From contig CAZTKP010000058.1 of the NCBI GenBank assembly GCA_964614215.1, forward strand, positions 1 to 15,020: 15,020 nt of DNA, read 5' to 3'. Position numbers and translations under genes: made by a program. The stretch comes from CAZTKP01 sp964614215 (GTDB lineage: Bacteria > UBP6 > UBA1177). This document shows positions 1-7,153 of this stretch, piece after piece (the first letter of the stretch is position 1; each line of letters opens with the position of its first letter). The notes beneath the pieces were generated by a model, which worked only from the letters and a program-made list of their open reading frames with translations, ran no database searches and was not told where the DNA came from.

Positions 1-1463
1 ACGAGATATTTCCCTTCAAAATCTGTCCTGCCGTGATAATATGGATGTCCCTCGGATATTCGTTTTGAACAGTACTTTTTCTTTTTATCAAGTCTGTAGA
101 AACATGTTTTCACATCACTTATGGTATCGCCTGTTTTCTCATAATAATACTGAAAAACTTCCTGATAGATTATAATATTTCCACTAAAGTTCGTTACGAT
201 CACATTAGTGTTATTTTCTTCTGTCAATTCAAGCTCTATTTCAGAATAGTCAGGTTTTCCGCTACTCATATCTGCGACAACTATTTTTCTGGGAACATCC
301 TTTGGTGAAAATGCTATCCTTTGAGGATTTTCCATATCTATTGCAACGTCTTCATCATTTGATGTCCCATCATAATCTTTAAGATGTGTGCAGTCAGACA
401 ATGACTTCGGAGATTTTTCCATATCACAATGATAAACATTCCAGTCAGATGTGAAAAATGCCAGAATATTTTTCTCAACCATTATATAGTTATTATACCC
501 GAAAACACCCTCTATTTTCTGCCATTTCCACTCCCCGACTTTTGCATAACGGAGTTCATAAACTCCACCGTCATCCTTGATCACAACTGCCGCATAATTA
601 TCACTGAGTCTAACTAGAGAATAGGGAATAAAATCAACTGTTTTATTTGAGATAACTTTATAGCCATTTTCTTTGCTGTAATATACCAGATAGTTCTTAA
701 CTTTCTGTAATGATTCATCATCAACAAACTGCCTGTAATCAGACAGAAAACTTATAAAATTTCCTTTATTATAGGCTATTGTGTCTGCAGATGATGACAT
801 GATGGCTTTATATTTTTCTGTTTTTATATCAAACTCAACAGCCCTCTTATCTATAGGATATTTATCAAAACTAACATTAGAATGAACAACTGTTCCTATC
901 TTTCCATCATCTATACCAAATGCTAGACCTCTCCAACTACCTGCATAAAAATCAACAGGATTTATTTCTTTATCACATTTTGAAAGTCCGGGAGGACCAA
1001 AATAAGGAGCATCATCCGGCTTAGGTTCAAGCCCCTCTATTATACAAGGATACCCGGCACATTCTCTTTCCGGATAATCTTTTGCATAAAGCTCATTTTT
1101 CTCCTTCCAGATATTCCTTACACAGTCAGGATCATCACTTGGTGCGGCAAGATCACATTTACGGCAGAAATGAATACTGCCGTCTTCACGGTAATATGGA
1201 AAATTTGCATCTTTAAGAGCTGGACAGTCACCATCTGAATTAGTGTCACTGTCCATATCTGTCTGCTCATCATCAGTTTCATCCAACTCCGTTAAAACTT
1301 CGTCGGACGAGTCGTCACCATCAACAACTGAATCTGACTCATCCATATCGGAATGCGATAGAGAGTCACTGTCAACTTTATCAGCATCATTTGCCGGATT
1401 CCCGTCACTGCATGAAGTGCAAGACCAGAAAAAAATAGCAAATACTATCAGAACCTTTCCCAA
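1..1463 (-). CDS. Putative Asp/Ser-rich lipoprotein, 3' end beyond the left edge
   Basis: The minus-strand frame is open from 1463 to the window edge, giving about 487 residues with no stop, so the C-terminus is missing. I chose the TTG at 1463 because GGAG lies 7 bases upstream (1474-1471) and an in-frame TGA sits just before the only other upstream TTG (1478). This start gives a short lipoprotein-type signal: Lys3, a hydrophobic run, then a Cys at 15 or 18 that could carry lipid. The lipobox (FWSC or CTSC) is not textbook. Residues 19-79 form an Asp/Ser/Glu/Thr-rich low-complexity linker. Then comes a cysteine-rich block (Cys80, 100, 103, 114, 135, 140, 163) with an FPYY segment and a CRKCD motif. 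The remainder is rich in beta-strand-like, Tyr/Lys-rich stretches and may be a propeller, which is only inference. I do not recognise the family. The product is probably anchored in a membrane and exposed outside the cytoplasm. Confidence 0.8.
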   Translation of the reverse strand, partial: MGKVLIVFAIFFWSCTSCSDGNPANDADKVDSDSLSHSDMDESDSVVDGDDSSDEVLTELDETDDEQTDMDSDTNSDGDCPALKDANFPYYREDGSIHFCRKCDLAAPSDDPDCVRNIWKEKNELYAKDYPERECAGYPCIIEGLEPKPDDAPYFGPPGLSKCDKEINPVDFYAGSWRGLAFGIDDGKIGTVVHSNVSFDKYPIDKRAVEFDIKTEKYKAIMSSSADTIAYNKGNFISFLSDYRQFVDDESLQKVKNYLVYYSKENGYKVISNKTVDFIPYSLVRLSDNYAAVVIKDDGGVYELRYAKVGEWKWQKIEGVFGYNNYIMVEKNILAFFTSDWNVYHCDMEKSPKSLSDCTHLKDYDGTSNDEDVAIDMENPQRIAFSPKDVPRKIVVADMSSGKPDYSEIELELTEENNTNVIVTNFSGNIIIYQEVFQYYYEKTGDTISDVKTCFYRLDKKKKYCSKRISEGHPYYHGRTDFEGKYL

Positions 1464-1491
1464 CAGCGTGCTCCACAATCAAATCTCAAAA

Positions 1492-1507
1492 GATACAACA
1501 TTGTATC
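1492..1507. promoter_or_regulatory. Inverted repeat, candidate operator
   Basis: GATACAA and TTGTATC are perfect 7-base arms around a 2-base centre. Such a short centre makes an RNA hairpin unlikely, so a binding site for a dimeric regulator is the better reading. The repeat covers the -10 and predicted start point of the leftward lipoprotein promoter and lies about 40 bases upstream of the -35 of the rightward hydrolase promoter. It could act on one or both genes. Confidence 0.45.
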
Positions 1508-1527
1508 CGAAGAACATCTAATTGCAA
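1500..1527 (-). promoter_or_regulatory. Candidate promoter of the lipoprotein gene
   Basis: On the minus strand, TTGCAA (1527-1522) is followed after 16 bases by TACAAT (1505-1500). That is a 4/6 match at -35 and a 5/6 match at -10. Transcription would start near 1493, about 30 bases before the TTG start. The -10 lies inside a palindrome. Confidence 0.4.
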
Positions 1528-1544
1528 ATATGAATTATTCCCCC

Positions 1545-1572
1545 TTGAAATACTGAGCCAACAGATTATAAT
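1545..1572 (+). promoter_or_regulatory. Promoter of the metallo-hydrolase gene
   Basis: TTGAAA (1545-1550) and a perfect TATAAT (1567-1572) are separated by 16 bases, a strong sigma70-type match. Transcription would start near 1579, leaving a leader of about 23 bases that contains the GGGGG ribosome binding site. Confidence 0.7.
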
Positions 1573-1601
1573 CAGGATTGATTTTTTGATTCGGGGGTTA
1601 A

Positions 1602-2360
1602 ATGAGCGGAAAGTTCAGTTGTCTAAATGGAAAAGCGGAAATATTGCAGTTCAAGGGTCAGACCAGCAACATGTATCTTGTTGTTTATCCTGAGGACGAC
1701 AGAACGATCCTTGTTGACTGCGGTTTTCCTTGGGATATTCCCGATCTTCTTGAATTTATTGAAGAAAACGACATTCCTCCGATCGAGAAAGTTGTGTGTA
1801 CCCACTTCCATGTAGACCATGTTTCGGGATGGATGGAGCTTAAAAAATTCTACAGTTCCATTTTCATTCATTTTCATAAAGAGGCCATCGGACTTGTCAG
1901 CGGAACAGAGCGAATGAGCATGCCCTATCCTAAAGACTTTATGAACATCATGCTTCCTGTCATGAAGGAAAGCAAATACTTCATGACACCGAAAGAGGCG
2001 AAGGAGACTGCACATTTCGGCACTTCCTTTAAAAGCCATTTCCCAATGGACAGAGTGTCTTTTTTCAGCTCTGATGAAGAGATAATCCCCGGATTTCAGA
2101 CAATACACACTCCGGGACACAGACCGGAATCAGTAAGTTTTTTCGAGCCGGAATCAGGTGCTTTTATCTCAGGAGACTTCATTATCGTTATGAAAGGAAA
2201 AATCGTTGTAAACACTTTCGTTTATGACTCAAAAGCTCAGAAGGAAAGTCTGGAGAAAGTTAAAAAACTCGAAAACCTCATCTATCTCCTGCCCGGACAC
2301 GGTAACTGCATGGATTTTAATGAGAACCTTTTGAGGTATGATCCAAAAGGGACAGATTAA
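1602..2360 (+). CDS. Metallo-beta-lactamase-fold hydrolase
   Basis: This complete 252-residue protein has the full metal-binding set of the metallo-beta-lactamase fold. The THFHVDH motif supplies His68, His70, Asp72 and His73. His173 lies in HTPGH, Asp192 in SGDF and His233 in PGHG. By family knowledge these bind two zinc (or iron) ions and activate water. There is no signal peptide, so it is likely cytoplasmic. The sequence gives no clue to the substrate: the fold includes glyoxalase II-like thioesterases, lactonases and RNA-processing enzymes, and I see no RNase or flavodiiron add-on domain. The roughly 100-residue gap between His73 and His173 includes a Met-rich helical stretch that may shape the active site. 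The ATG follows a G-only ribosome binding site (1593-1597) at 4 bases. It has its own promoter and appears to be a single gene. Confidence 0.88.
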   Translation: MSGKFSCLNGKAEILQFKGQTSNMYLVVYPEDDRTILVDCGFPWDIPDLLEFIEENDIPPIEKVVCTHFHVDHVSGWMELKKFYSSIFIHFHKEAIGLVSGTERMSMPYPKDFMNIMLPVMKESKYFMTPKEAKETAHFGTSFKSHFPMDRVSFFSSDEEIIPGFQTIHTPGHRPESVSFFEPESGAFISGDFIIVMKGKIVVNTFVYDSKAQKESLEKVKKLENLIYLLPGHGNCMDFNENLLRYDPKGTD

Positions 2361-2381
2361 CCGAATTCTCACGCATTTATC

Positions 2382-2409
2382 TTGCATTTTCACCCTACTT
2401 AAATATGTT
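2382..2409 (+). promoter_or_regulatory. Weak candidate promoter for ybaB-recR
   Basis: TTGCAT (2382-2387) and TATGTT (2404-2409) are spaced by 16 bases, each a 4/6 match. I see no terminator in the 90 bases after the hydrolase gene, so read-through into ybaB is also possible. Confidence 0.3.
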
Positions 2410-2450
2410 AGTGACGTTGGTGGTTTTAGATAGTTGTGTGCGGAGGAAAA

Positions 2451-2762
2451 ATGAATATCCAGAATTTAATGCAGCAGGCCCAGAAAATGCAGAAAAAAAT
2501 GGCTGCTCTGGAAAATGAGTTCAAAACCCAGACTTTTAAGACAGAAGCAGGTGGCGGTGCCGTTTCAGTTACCATGAACGGTGACATGAAACTTATGGAT
2601 GTCGAGTTCTCGAAAGATCTTCTTGACGGAGATGATGTTGAGATGCTTCAGGACCTTTTTATTGCGGCGGTTAACCAGAGCGTTGATACAGTGCGCAGGG
2701 AAAAAGAAGCTAAGATGTCCAAAGTTATGGGAAAAATGGGCGGAATGCCCGGTCTTTTCTGA
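2451..2762 (+). CDS. ybaB: YbaB/EbfC nucleoid-associated protein
   Basis: This small 103-residue protein has the standard YbaB layout: an N-terminal Met/Gln/Lys-rich helix (residues 1-27), a central strand region with the GGGAVSVTMNG motif (34-44), then a helical part ending in a Met/Gly-rich tail (91-103). Family members form dimers that bind DNA without strong sequence preference and are nearly always encoded just before recR, as here. I chose the ATG at 2451, which follows GGAGG (2442-2446), instead of the in-frame GTG at 2436, which would place the ribosome binding site inside the coding region. It ends 6 bases before recR, so the two are surely co-transcribed. The dnaX gene that often precedes this pair is absent from this window. 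Confidence 0.93.
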   Translation: MNIQNLMQQAQKMQKKMAALENEFKTQTFKTEAGGGAVSVTMNGDMKLMDVEFSKDLLDGDDVEMLQDLFIAAVNQSVDTVRREKEAKMSKVMGKMGGMPGLF

Positions 2763-2768
2763 GGAAAG

Positions 2769-3356
2769 ATGGTTCAGGAAGAGATAAGAAAACTCATAGA
2801 GGAAATTAAAAAACTTCCGGGTGTTTCATTCAAAACTGCCCAGAAGATCGCCTACGCTGTGCTTAACGATAAGAATGTCAAGAACGTTTTCAGTAACGTT
2901 GCACTGTTTTCAGATCAGATAGAAATTTGCGGAAAATGCGGTTTTTTCAGGAGAAAAGGCGATACCTGTCTGAACTGTGAAGGTCCGGTAAAGGAGATCT
3001 GCGTTGTTGCAACGTACAGCGACCTTAACGCAATTGAAAGAACAGGCTGTTTTTCCGGTTCCTACCATATTCTCGGCGGGCTTATTTCTCCTCTTGACAA
3101 CATGCTTCCTGAAGATCTTCTCATCGATCAGCTTAAAGAAAGGATACGGTCTGCGGAACAGGAAAATATCGAAGTTCTGCTTGCTCTTCCTTTCTCTATC
3201 GAAGGAGATGCAACTGCACTTTACATAAAAGACAGTTTAGATAAATTTGACGTAAAACTTTCCAGAATTGCCAGAGGACTTCCTGCAGGAACAGCACCTG
3301 ATGTTCTTGACAGAAAAACTGTCCTTGAAGCTTTTCAGGGTAGAACATACTTTTAG
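2769..3356 (+). CDS. recR: Recombination mediator RecR, divergent
   Basis: RecR works with RecF or RecO to load RecA on single-stranded gaps. The 195-residue length and domain order are normal. A helix-hairpin-helix with LPGVSFKTAQK spans about 16-26. Four zinc-finger cysteines are at 54, 57, 67 and 70. A Toprim domain runs from about 76 with the SYHILGG and SPLD signatures, and a C-terminal SRIARGLPAG segment precedes the final QGR. Oddities: the glutamate expected in the first Toprim strand (CVVE in family members) is Ala81, Gly after SPLD is Asn111, and the usual TNPT-like segment reads LPFS (140-143). The zinc finger and most fold residues are intact, so I read it as a functional but diverged RecR. 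It follows ybaB by 6 bases and lies 28 bases before the oxidoreductase gene, which may be read from the same transcript. Confidence 0.93.
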   Translation: MVQEEIRKLIEEIKKLPGVSFKTAQKIAYAVLNDKNVKNVFSNVALFSDQIEICGKCGFFRRKGDTCLNCEGPVKEICVVATYSDLNAIERTGCFSGSYHILGGLISPLDNMLPEDLLIDQLKERIRSAEQENIEVLLALPFSIEGDATALYIKDSLDKFDVKLSRIARGLPAGTAPDVLDRKTVLEAFQGRTYF

Positions 3357-3384
3357 TTGACCCTTTTTCATATGGAGGATTCAT

Positions 3385-6300
3385 ATGGCAAAAAAAGTTA
3401 TGAAATCAATTGATGGAAACACTGCGGCAACCCACGCCAGTTATGCACTTACCGAGGTTGCAGCCATCTATCCTATCACCCCTAGCTCAAATATGGGTGA
3501 AATGGCTGACGAATGGAGTGCCTACGGCAGAAAGAACATCTTCGGTGAAGAGGTCATGGTTACCGAGCTCCAGTCAGAAGGCGGAGCAAGCGGAGCAGTT
3601 CACGGATCACTTAGTGCGGGAGCACTTACAACAACCTACACGGCATCTCAGGGACTGCTTCTGATGATACCGAACCTTTATAAAATGGCTGGAGAGCTTC
3701 TTCCGGGCGTTCTTCACGTGAGCGCAAGAAGTGTTGCGACACACGCCCTTTCGATCTTCGGAGACCACAGTGATGTTATGGCCTGCCGTCAGACAGGTGC
3801 CGGACTCATCTCTTCAAACTCCGTTCAGGAAGCTATGGACCTCGGTGTGGCAACTCACCTTTCAGCCATAAAGGCAAGTCTTCCTTTCATTCATTTCTTT
3901 GACGGTTTCAGAACAAGCCATGAGATCTCAAAAGTTGAAATGATAGATTACGAAGACGTTAAGAAGATCGCTCCTTACGAAGAGATCGCTCTTTTTAAAG
4001 AAAATGCGATGCGTCCTGAAAAACCTATTCTTAAGGGAACAGCTCAGAATCCTGATATTTTCTTTCAGGCACGTGAAGCTGCAAACGGCTATTACGACAG
4101 AACTCCCCGGATCGTTCAGGAAGCTTTTGACAAGGTTTTTGAGATCACAGGTAGAAGATACAACCTTTTTGACTACGTTGGTCATCCTGAAGCTGAAAGA
4201 GTTGTCATTGCAATGGGCAGCGGCTGTGAAACTCTTCACGAGACTGTTGAATATCTTGTTGAAAAAGGCGAAAAGATCGGACTCATTAAAGTTCGTCTCT
4301 ACAGACCTTTCAGCGCAGAACATTTCCTGAGAGCACTTCCTGCATCAACAAAGGCAATCGCAGTTCTTGACAGAACAAAGGAGCCGGGAAGTGACGGTGA
4401 GCCTCTCTACAAGGATGTTGCAACTGTACTTTATGAAAAGAACGAAAATATTAAAGTTGTCGGCGGCCGTTACGGTCTTTCTTCAAAGGAATTCACTCCC
4501 GGAATGGCAAAGGCTGTTTTTGACAACCTTAAATCACGTCAGCCGAAGAATAAGTTCACTGTAGGTATCGAAGACGATGTAACTTTCACATCTCTGGGAT
4601 ACGAACCGCTTGATACAACCCCCGAAGGAACAGTAAGATGTAAACTGTGGGGACTCGGTTCAGACGGTACGGTCGGCGCTTCAAAGAACGCAATTAAGAT
4701 CATCGGTGACAACACCGATCTCTATGCTCAGGGCTACTTTTCATACGACTCAAAGAAATCAGGCGGTATCACCGTTTCACATCTTAGATTCGGAAAGAAG
4801 GAGATCAAGGCTCCTTATCTTATCAACGATTCCGACTATACAGCCTGCCACAACCAGAGCTACGTTTATCAGTATGACCTCGTTAAGGGTCTTAAAAAAG
4901 GCGGAGCCTTCGTTCTTAACACAGTATGGTCACCGGAAGAAATTGAAAAGGAACTCCCTGCCAATCTTAAGCATGAAATTGCTAAAAGAGACGCTAAATT
5001 CTATATAATCGACGCTGTTAAGATCGCTGACAAGATCGGCCTCGGACAGAGGATCAACATGATCATGCTTACAGCTTTCTTCAAACTTGCAGCCGTTATT
5101 CCTTTTGATGACGCAGTTAAATACCTTAAAGATTCTATCGTTAAGTCATACGGGAAAAAAGGTCAGGAAGTTCTTGACATGAACTTTGCGGCAGTTGACG
5201 AAGCTACAAAGGCTCTCGTTGAGATCAGTTACGACAAGGAAAAGTGGATGAATGCCGAACTTGTTAAAATAGACATCAAAAAAGTCCACGAACCTTACGT
5301 TGACGAAGCTGAAAAGATCATGGTCGAAGATATCATCAATCCTATCGCCCGCCAGAACGGTGACGATCTTCCTGTAAGCGCTTTCGCCTACGAAGACCGC
5401 TCATACCTTCCGGGTCCTGACGGATCTTTCCCGACAGCTACAACACGTTTCGAGAAACGCGGCGTTGCGATCAAGCTTCCTAAATGGATCTCTGAGAACT
5501 GTATCCAGTGTAACAAATGTTCCTACGTCTGTCCTCATGCCGCAATAAGACCTGTTCTTGTTACCGAAGAGGAAATGAAGGATGCTCCGGATACTTTCAA
5601 GACCATTAAGGCAGTTGGAAAAGGACTTGAGGACTATCAGTACAGAATGCAGCTCTACCCGATGGATTGTCAGGGTTGCGGAAACTGTGCAGACATCTGT
5701 CCGGCACCTAAGGGCAAGGCTCTTGAGATGGTATTCTTCGGAGATCTCGTTGATGAAGATGCAAAGAACAACGATTTTTCCATCAAACTTCCTGTAAGAG
5801 ATGACGTTATGCCTAAGACAACAGTTAAGGGCAGTCAGTTCCAGCAGCCTCTTTTCGAGTTCAGCGGAGCATGTGCAGGTTGCGGAGAAACCCCATACGT
5901 TAAACTTATAACGCAGCTTTTCGGTGACAGAATGTACATCGCAAATGCTACTGGTTGTTCTTCGATCTACGGTGGAACAGCTCCGACAATTCCTTTCTGC
6001 AAAAACAAGGACGGGGTTGGTCCTACATGGGCAAACAGCCTTTTTGAGGATAACGCTGAATACGGTTTCGGAATGGCTCTTGCAGTACGTCAGAAAAGAG
6101 ATCGCATTGCAATGCTTATGAACCGTATCCTCGACGGCAGCTGCGGATGTTCAAAGGCAGTAAGTCAGGAACTCAAAGATCTTTTCAAAGAGTGGCTTGA
6201 CAACAGGCAGGATGCTGAAAAAACTAAGGAGATCTCCCCGAAACTTACAACTCTTCTTTCAAACGAAGAGGTCGACTGTGAAACACTTGACGAGATCTAT

Positions 6301-6975
6301 GCTCTCAGTGAATATTTCGCAATGAAGTCTGTCTGGATCCTTGGTGGAGACGGATGGGCATACGACATCGGTTACGGCGGTCTTGACCACGTTCTTGCAA
6401 GCGGTGAGAATGTAAACGTTCTCGTTCTTGATACAGAGGTTTACTCCAACACAGGTGGACAGGCTTCAAAGGCCAGCCAGTACGGACAGATCGCTAAGTT
6501 CGCTGCAAGCGGAAAGAAGATGAAAAAAAAGGATCTCGGAATGATATCAATGACTTATGGATACATCTACGTTGCTTCAGTTGCAATGGGTGCAGATCAT
6601 AATCAGCTTATAAAAGCTTTCCAGGAAGCTGAAAAATATGATGGTCCTTCGATAGTCATCGCATACGCTCCATGTATCAACCACGGAACAGACATGGGTC
6701 GTTCACAGAACGAAATGAAGCTTGCTGTTGATACCGGCTACTGGCCGCTCTACCGCTTCAACCCGGATCTTAAGAAAGAAGGAAAGAATCCTTTCCAGCT
6801 TGATATGAAGGAACCGAGTGTTGATCCTCAGGAATTCATCAACAACGAAGTTCGTTTTAAAGCACTTGACAAACAGTTCCCGGAAGAAGCTGTAAGACTT
6901 CAGAAACTTCTCAAGGACTCACTCAAGGCCCGCTGGGAAACACTCAAGAAACTTGCTGAGCACGACGTGTTCTAA
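3385..6975 (+). CDS. nifJ: Pyruvate:ferredoxin oxidoreductase, single-chain
   Basis: The enzyme converts pyruvate and CoA to acetyl-CoA and CO2 while reducing ferredoxin, in the cytoplasm of anaerobes. The 1196-residue length fits the fused homodimeric form. The N-terminal domain has YPITPSS with Thr32, Glu65 in ELQSEGG and Arg115, which by alignment match the substrate and cofactor contacts of the Desulfovibrio enzyme. The two-cluster ferredoxin domain carries CxxCxxCxxxC sets at Cys706/709/712/716 and Cys762/765/768/772. The thiamine diphosphate domain has Cys830, Cys833, Cys858 and Cys1097 for the third Fe4S4 cluster, plus the GDGWAYDIG motif (Asp989) and a later SNTGGQ for metal-diphosphate binding. 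No key residue is missing. GGAGG lies 6 bases before the ATG. An intrinsic terminator follows 23 bases after the stop. It might alternatively use another 2-oxoacid, but the overall match to the pyruvate enzyme is strong. Confidence 0.97.
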   Translation: MAKKVMKSIDGNTAATHASYALTEVAAIYPITPSSNMGEMADEWSAYGRKNIFGEEVMVTELQSEGGASGAVHGSLSAGALTTTYTASQGLLLMIPNLYKMAGELLPGVLHVSARSVATHALSIFGDHSDVMACRQTGAGLISSNSVQEAMDLGVATHLSAIKASLPFIHFFDGFRTSHEISKVEMIDYEDVKKIAPYEEIALFKENAMRPEKPILKGTAQNPDIFFQAREAANGYYDRTPRIVQEAFDKVFEITGRRYNLFDYVGHPEAERVVIAMGSGCETLHETVEYLVEKGEKIGLIKVRLYRPFSAEHFLRALPASTKAIAVLDRTKEPGSDGEPLYKDVATVLYEKNENIKVVGGRYGLSSKEFTPGMAKAVFDNLKSRQPKNKFTVGIEDDVTFTSLGYEPLDTTPEGTVRCKLWGLGSDGTVGASKNAIKIIGDNTDLYAQGYFSYDSKKSGGITVSHLRFGKKEIKAPYLINDSDYTACHNQSYVYQYDLVKGLKKGGAFVLNTVWSPEEIEKELPANLKHEIAKRDAKFYIIDAVKIADKIGLGQRINMIMLTAFFKLAAVIPFDDAVKYLKDSIVKSYGKKGQEVLDMNFAAVDEATKALVEISYDKEKWMNAELVKIDIKKVHEPYVDEAEKIMVEDIINPIARQNGDDLPVSAFAYEDRSYLPGPDGSFPTATTRFEKRGVAIKLPKWISENCIQCNKCSYVCPHAAIRPVLVTEEEMKDAPDTFKTIKAVGKGLEDYQYRMQLYPMDCQGCGNCADICPAPKGKALEMVFFGDLVDEDAKNNDFSIKLPVRDDVMPKTTVKGSQFQQPLFEFSGACAGCGETPYVKLITQLFGDRMYIANATGCSSIYGGTAPTIPFCKNKDGVGPTWANSLFEDNAEYGFGMALAVRQKRDRIAMLMNRILDGSCGCSKAVSQELKDLFKEWLDNRQDAEKTKEISPKLTTLLSNEEVDCETLDEIYALSEYFAMKSVWILGGDGWAYDIGYGGLDHVLASGENVNVLVLDTEVYSNTGGQASKASQYGQIAKFAASGKKMKKKDLGMISMTYGYIYVASVAMGADHNQLIKAFQEAEKYDGPSIVIAYAPCINHGTDMGRSQNEMKLAVDTGYWPLYRFNPDLKKEGKNPFQLDMKEPSVDPQEFINNEVRFKALDKQFPEEAVRLQKLLKDSLKARWETLKKLAEHDVF

Positions 6976-6998
6976 ACGTTACTTCATTTTGATTTTTG

Positions 6999-7025
6999 GC
7001 CGTTCCTTCTGGGGCGGCTTTTTTT
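6999..7025 (+). terminator. Intrinsic terminator after nifJ
   Basis: GCCGTTCC (6999-7006) pairs with GGGGCGGC (7011-7018) in an 8-base-pair stem with two G-T pairs and a TTCT loop. Seven T residues (7019-7025) follow directly. This isolates the oxidoreductase transcript from the ATPase gene downstream. Confidence 0.88.
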
Positions 7026-7080
7026 ACGGTTATTTGAACCAAATATCTCAAAAAATTTCACATATTACCACAACCCGAGC

Positions 7081-7099
7081 CACAACTTGACAAGTCGTG
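7081..7099. promoter_or_regulatory. 19-base palindrome over the -35 box, candidate operator
   Basis: CACAACTTG and CAAGTCGTG are 9-base arms around a single central A, with 8 of 9 positions complementary (mismatch 7084/7096). The TTGACA -35 hexamer lies inside the repeat. This is the size and placement of a repressor half-site pair, so the ATPase gene may be tightly regulated. Confidence 0.45.
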
Positions 7100-7115
7100 C
7101 CTAGATTGATAAAAT
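7087..7115 (+). promoter_or_regulatory. Promoter of the ATPase-glycosidase pair
   Basis: A perfect TTGACA (7087-7092) is followed after 17 bases by TAAAAT (7110-7115), a 5/6 match. Transcription would start near 7122, about 32 bases before the ATG at 7154. Confidence 0.75.
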
Positions 7116-7153
7116 GTATCTGGTTTTACTTCCATGAAAATTAGGAGTATGCG

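Larger units (their letters stand above)
1464..1601. other. Divergent intergenic region
   Basis: This AT-rich 138-base stretch separates the lipoprotein and hydrolase genes. It contains the two back-to-back promoters and the 16-base palindrome described separately. I see no RNA gene or terminator in it. Confidence 0.7.

Noticed and set aside
1243..1521. Ser-rich 92-residue plus-strand reading frame
   Set aside because: It is the antisense of the Asp/Ser linker of the lipoprotein gene; the low-complexity codons keep the opposite frame open.
1623..2120. 165-residue minus-strand frame inside the hydrolase gene
   Set aside because: The plus-strand frame holds a full metal-binding motif set, and the minus product has no recognisable domain or ribosome binding site.
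2436..2450. Upstream GTG start for ybaB
   Set aside because: It would place GGAGG inside the coding sequence; the ATG at 2451 is well placed and matches the family N-terminus.
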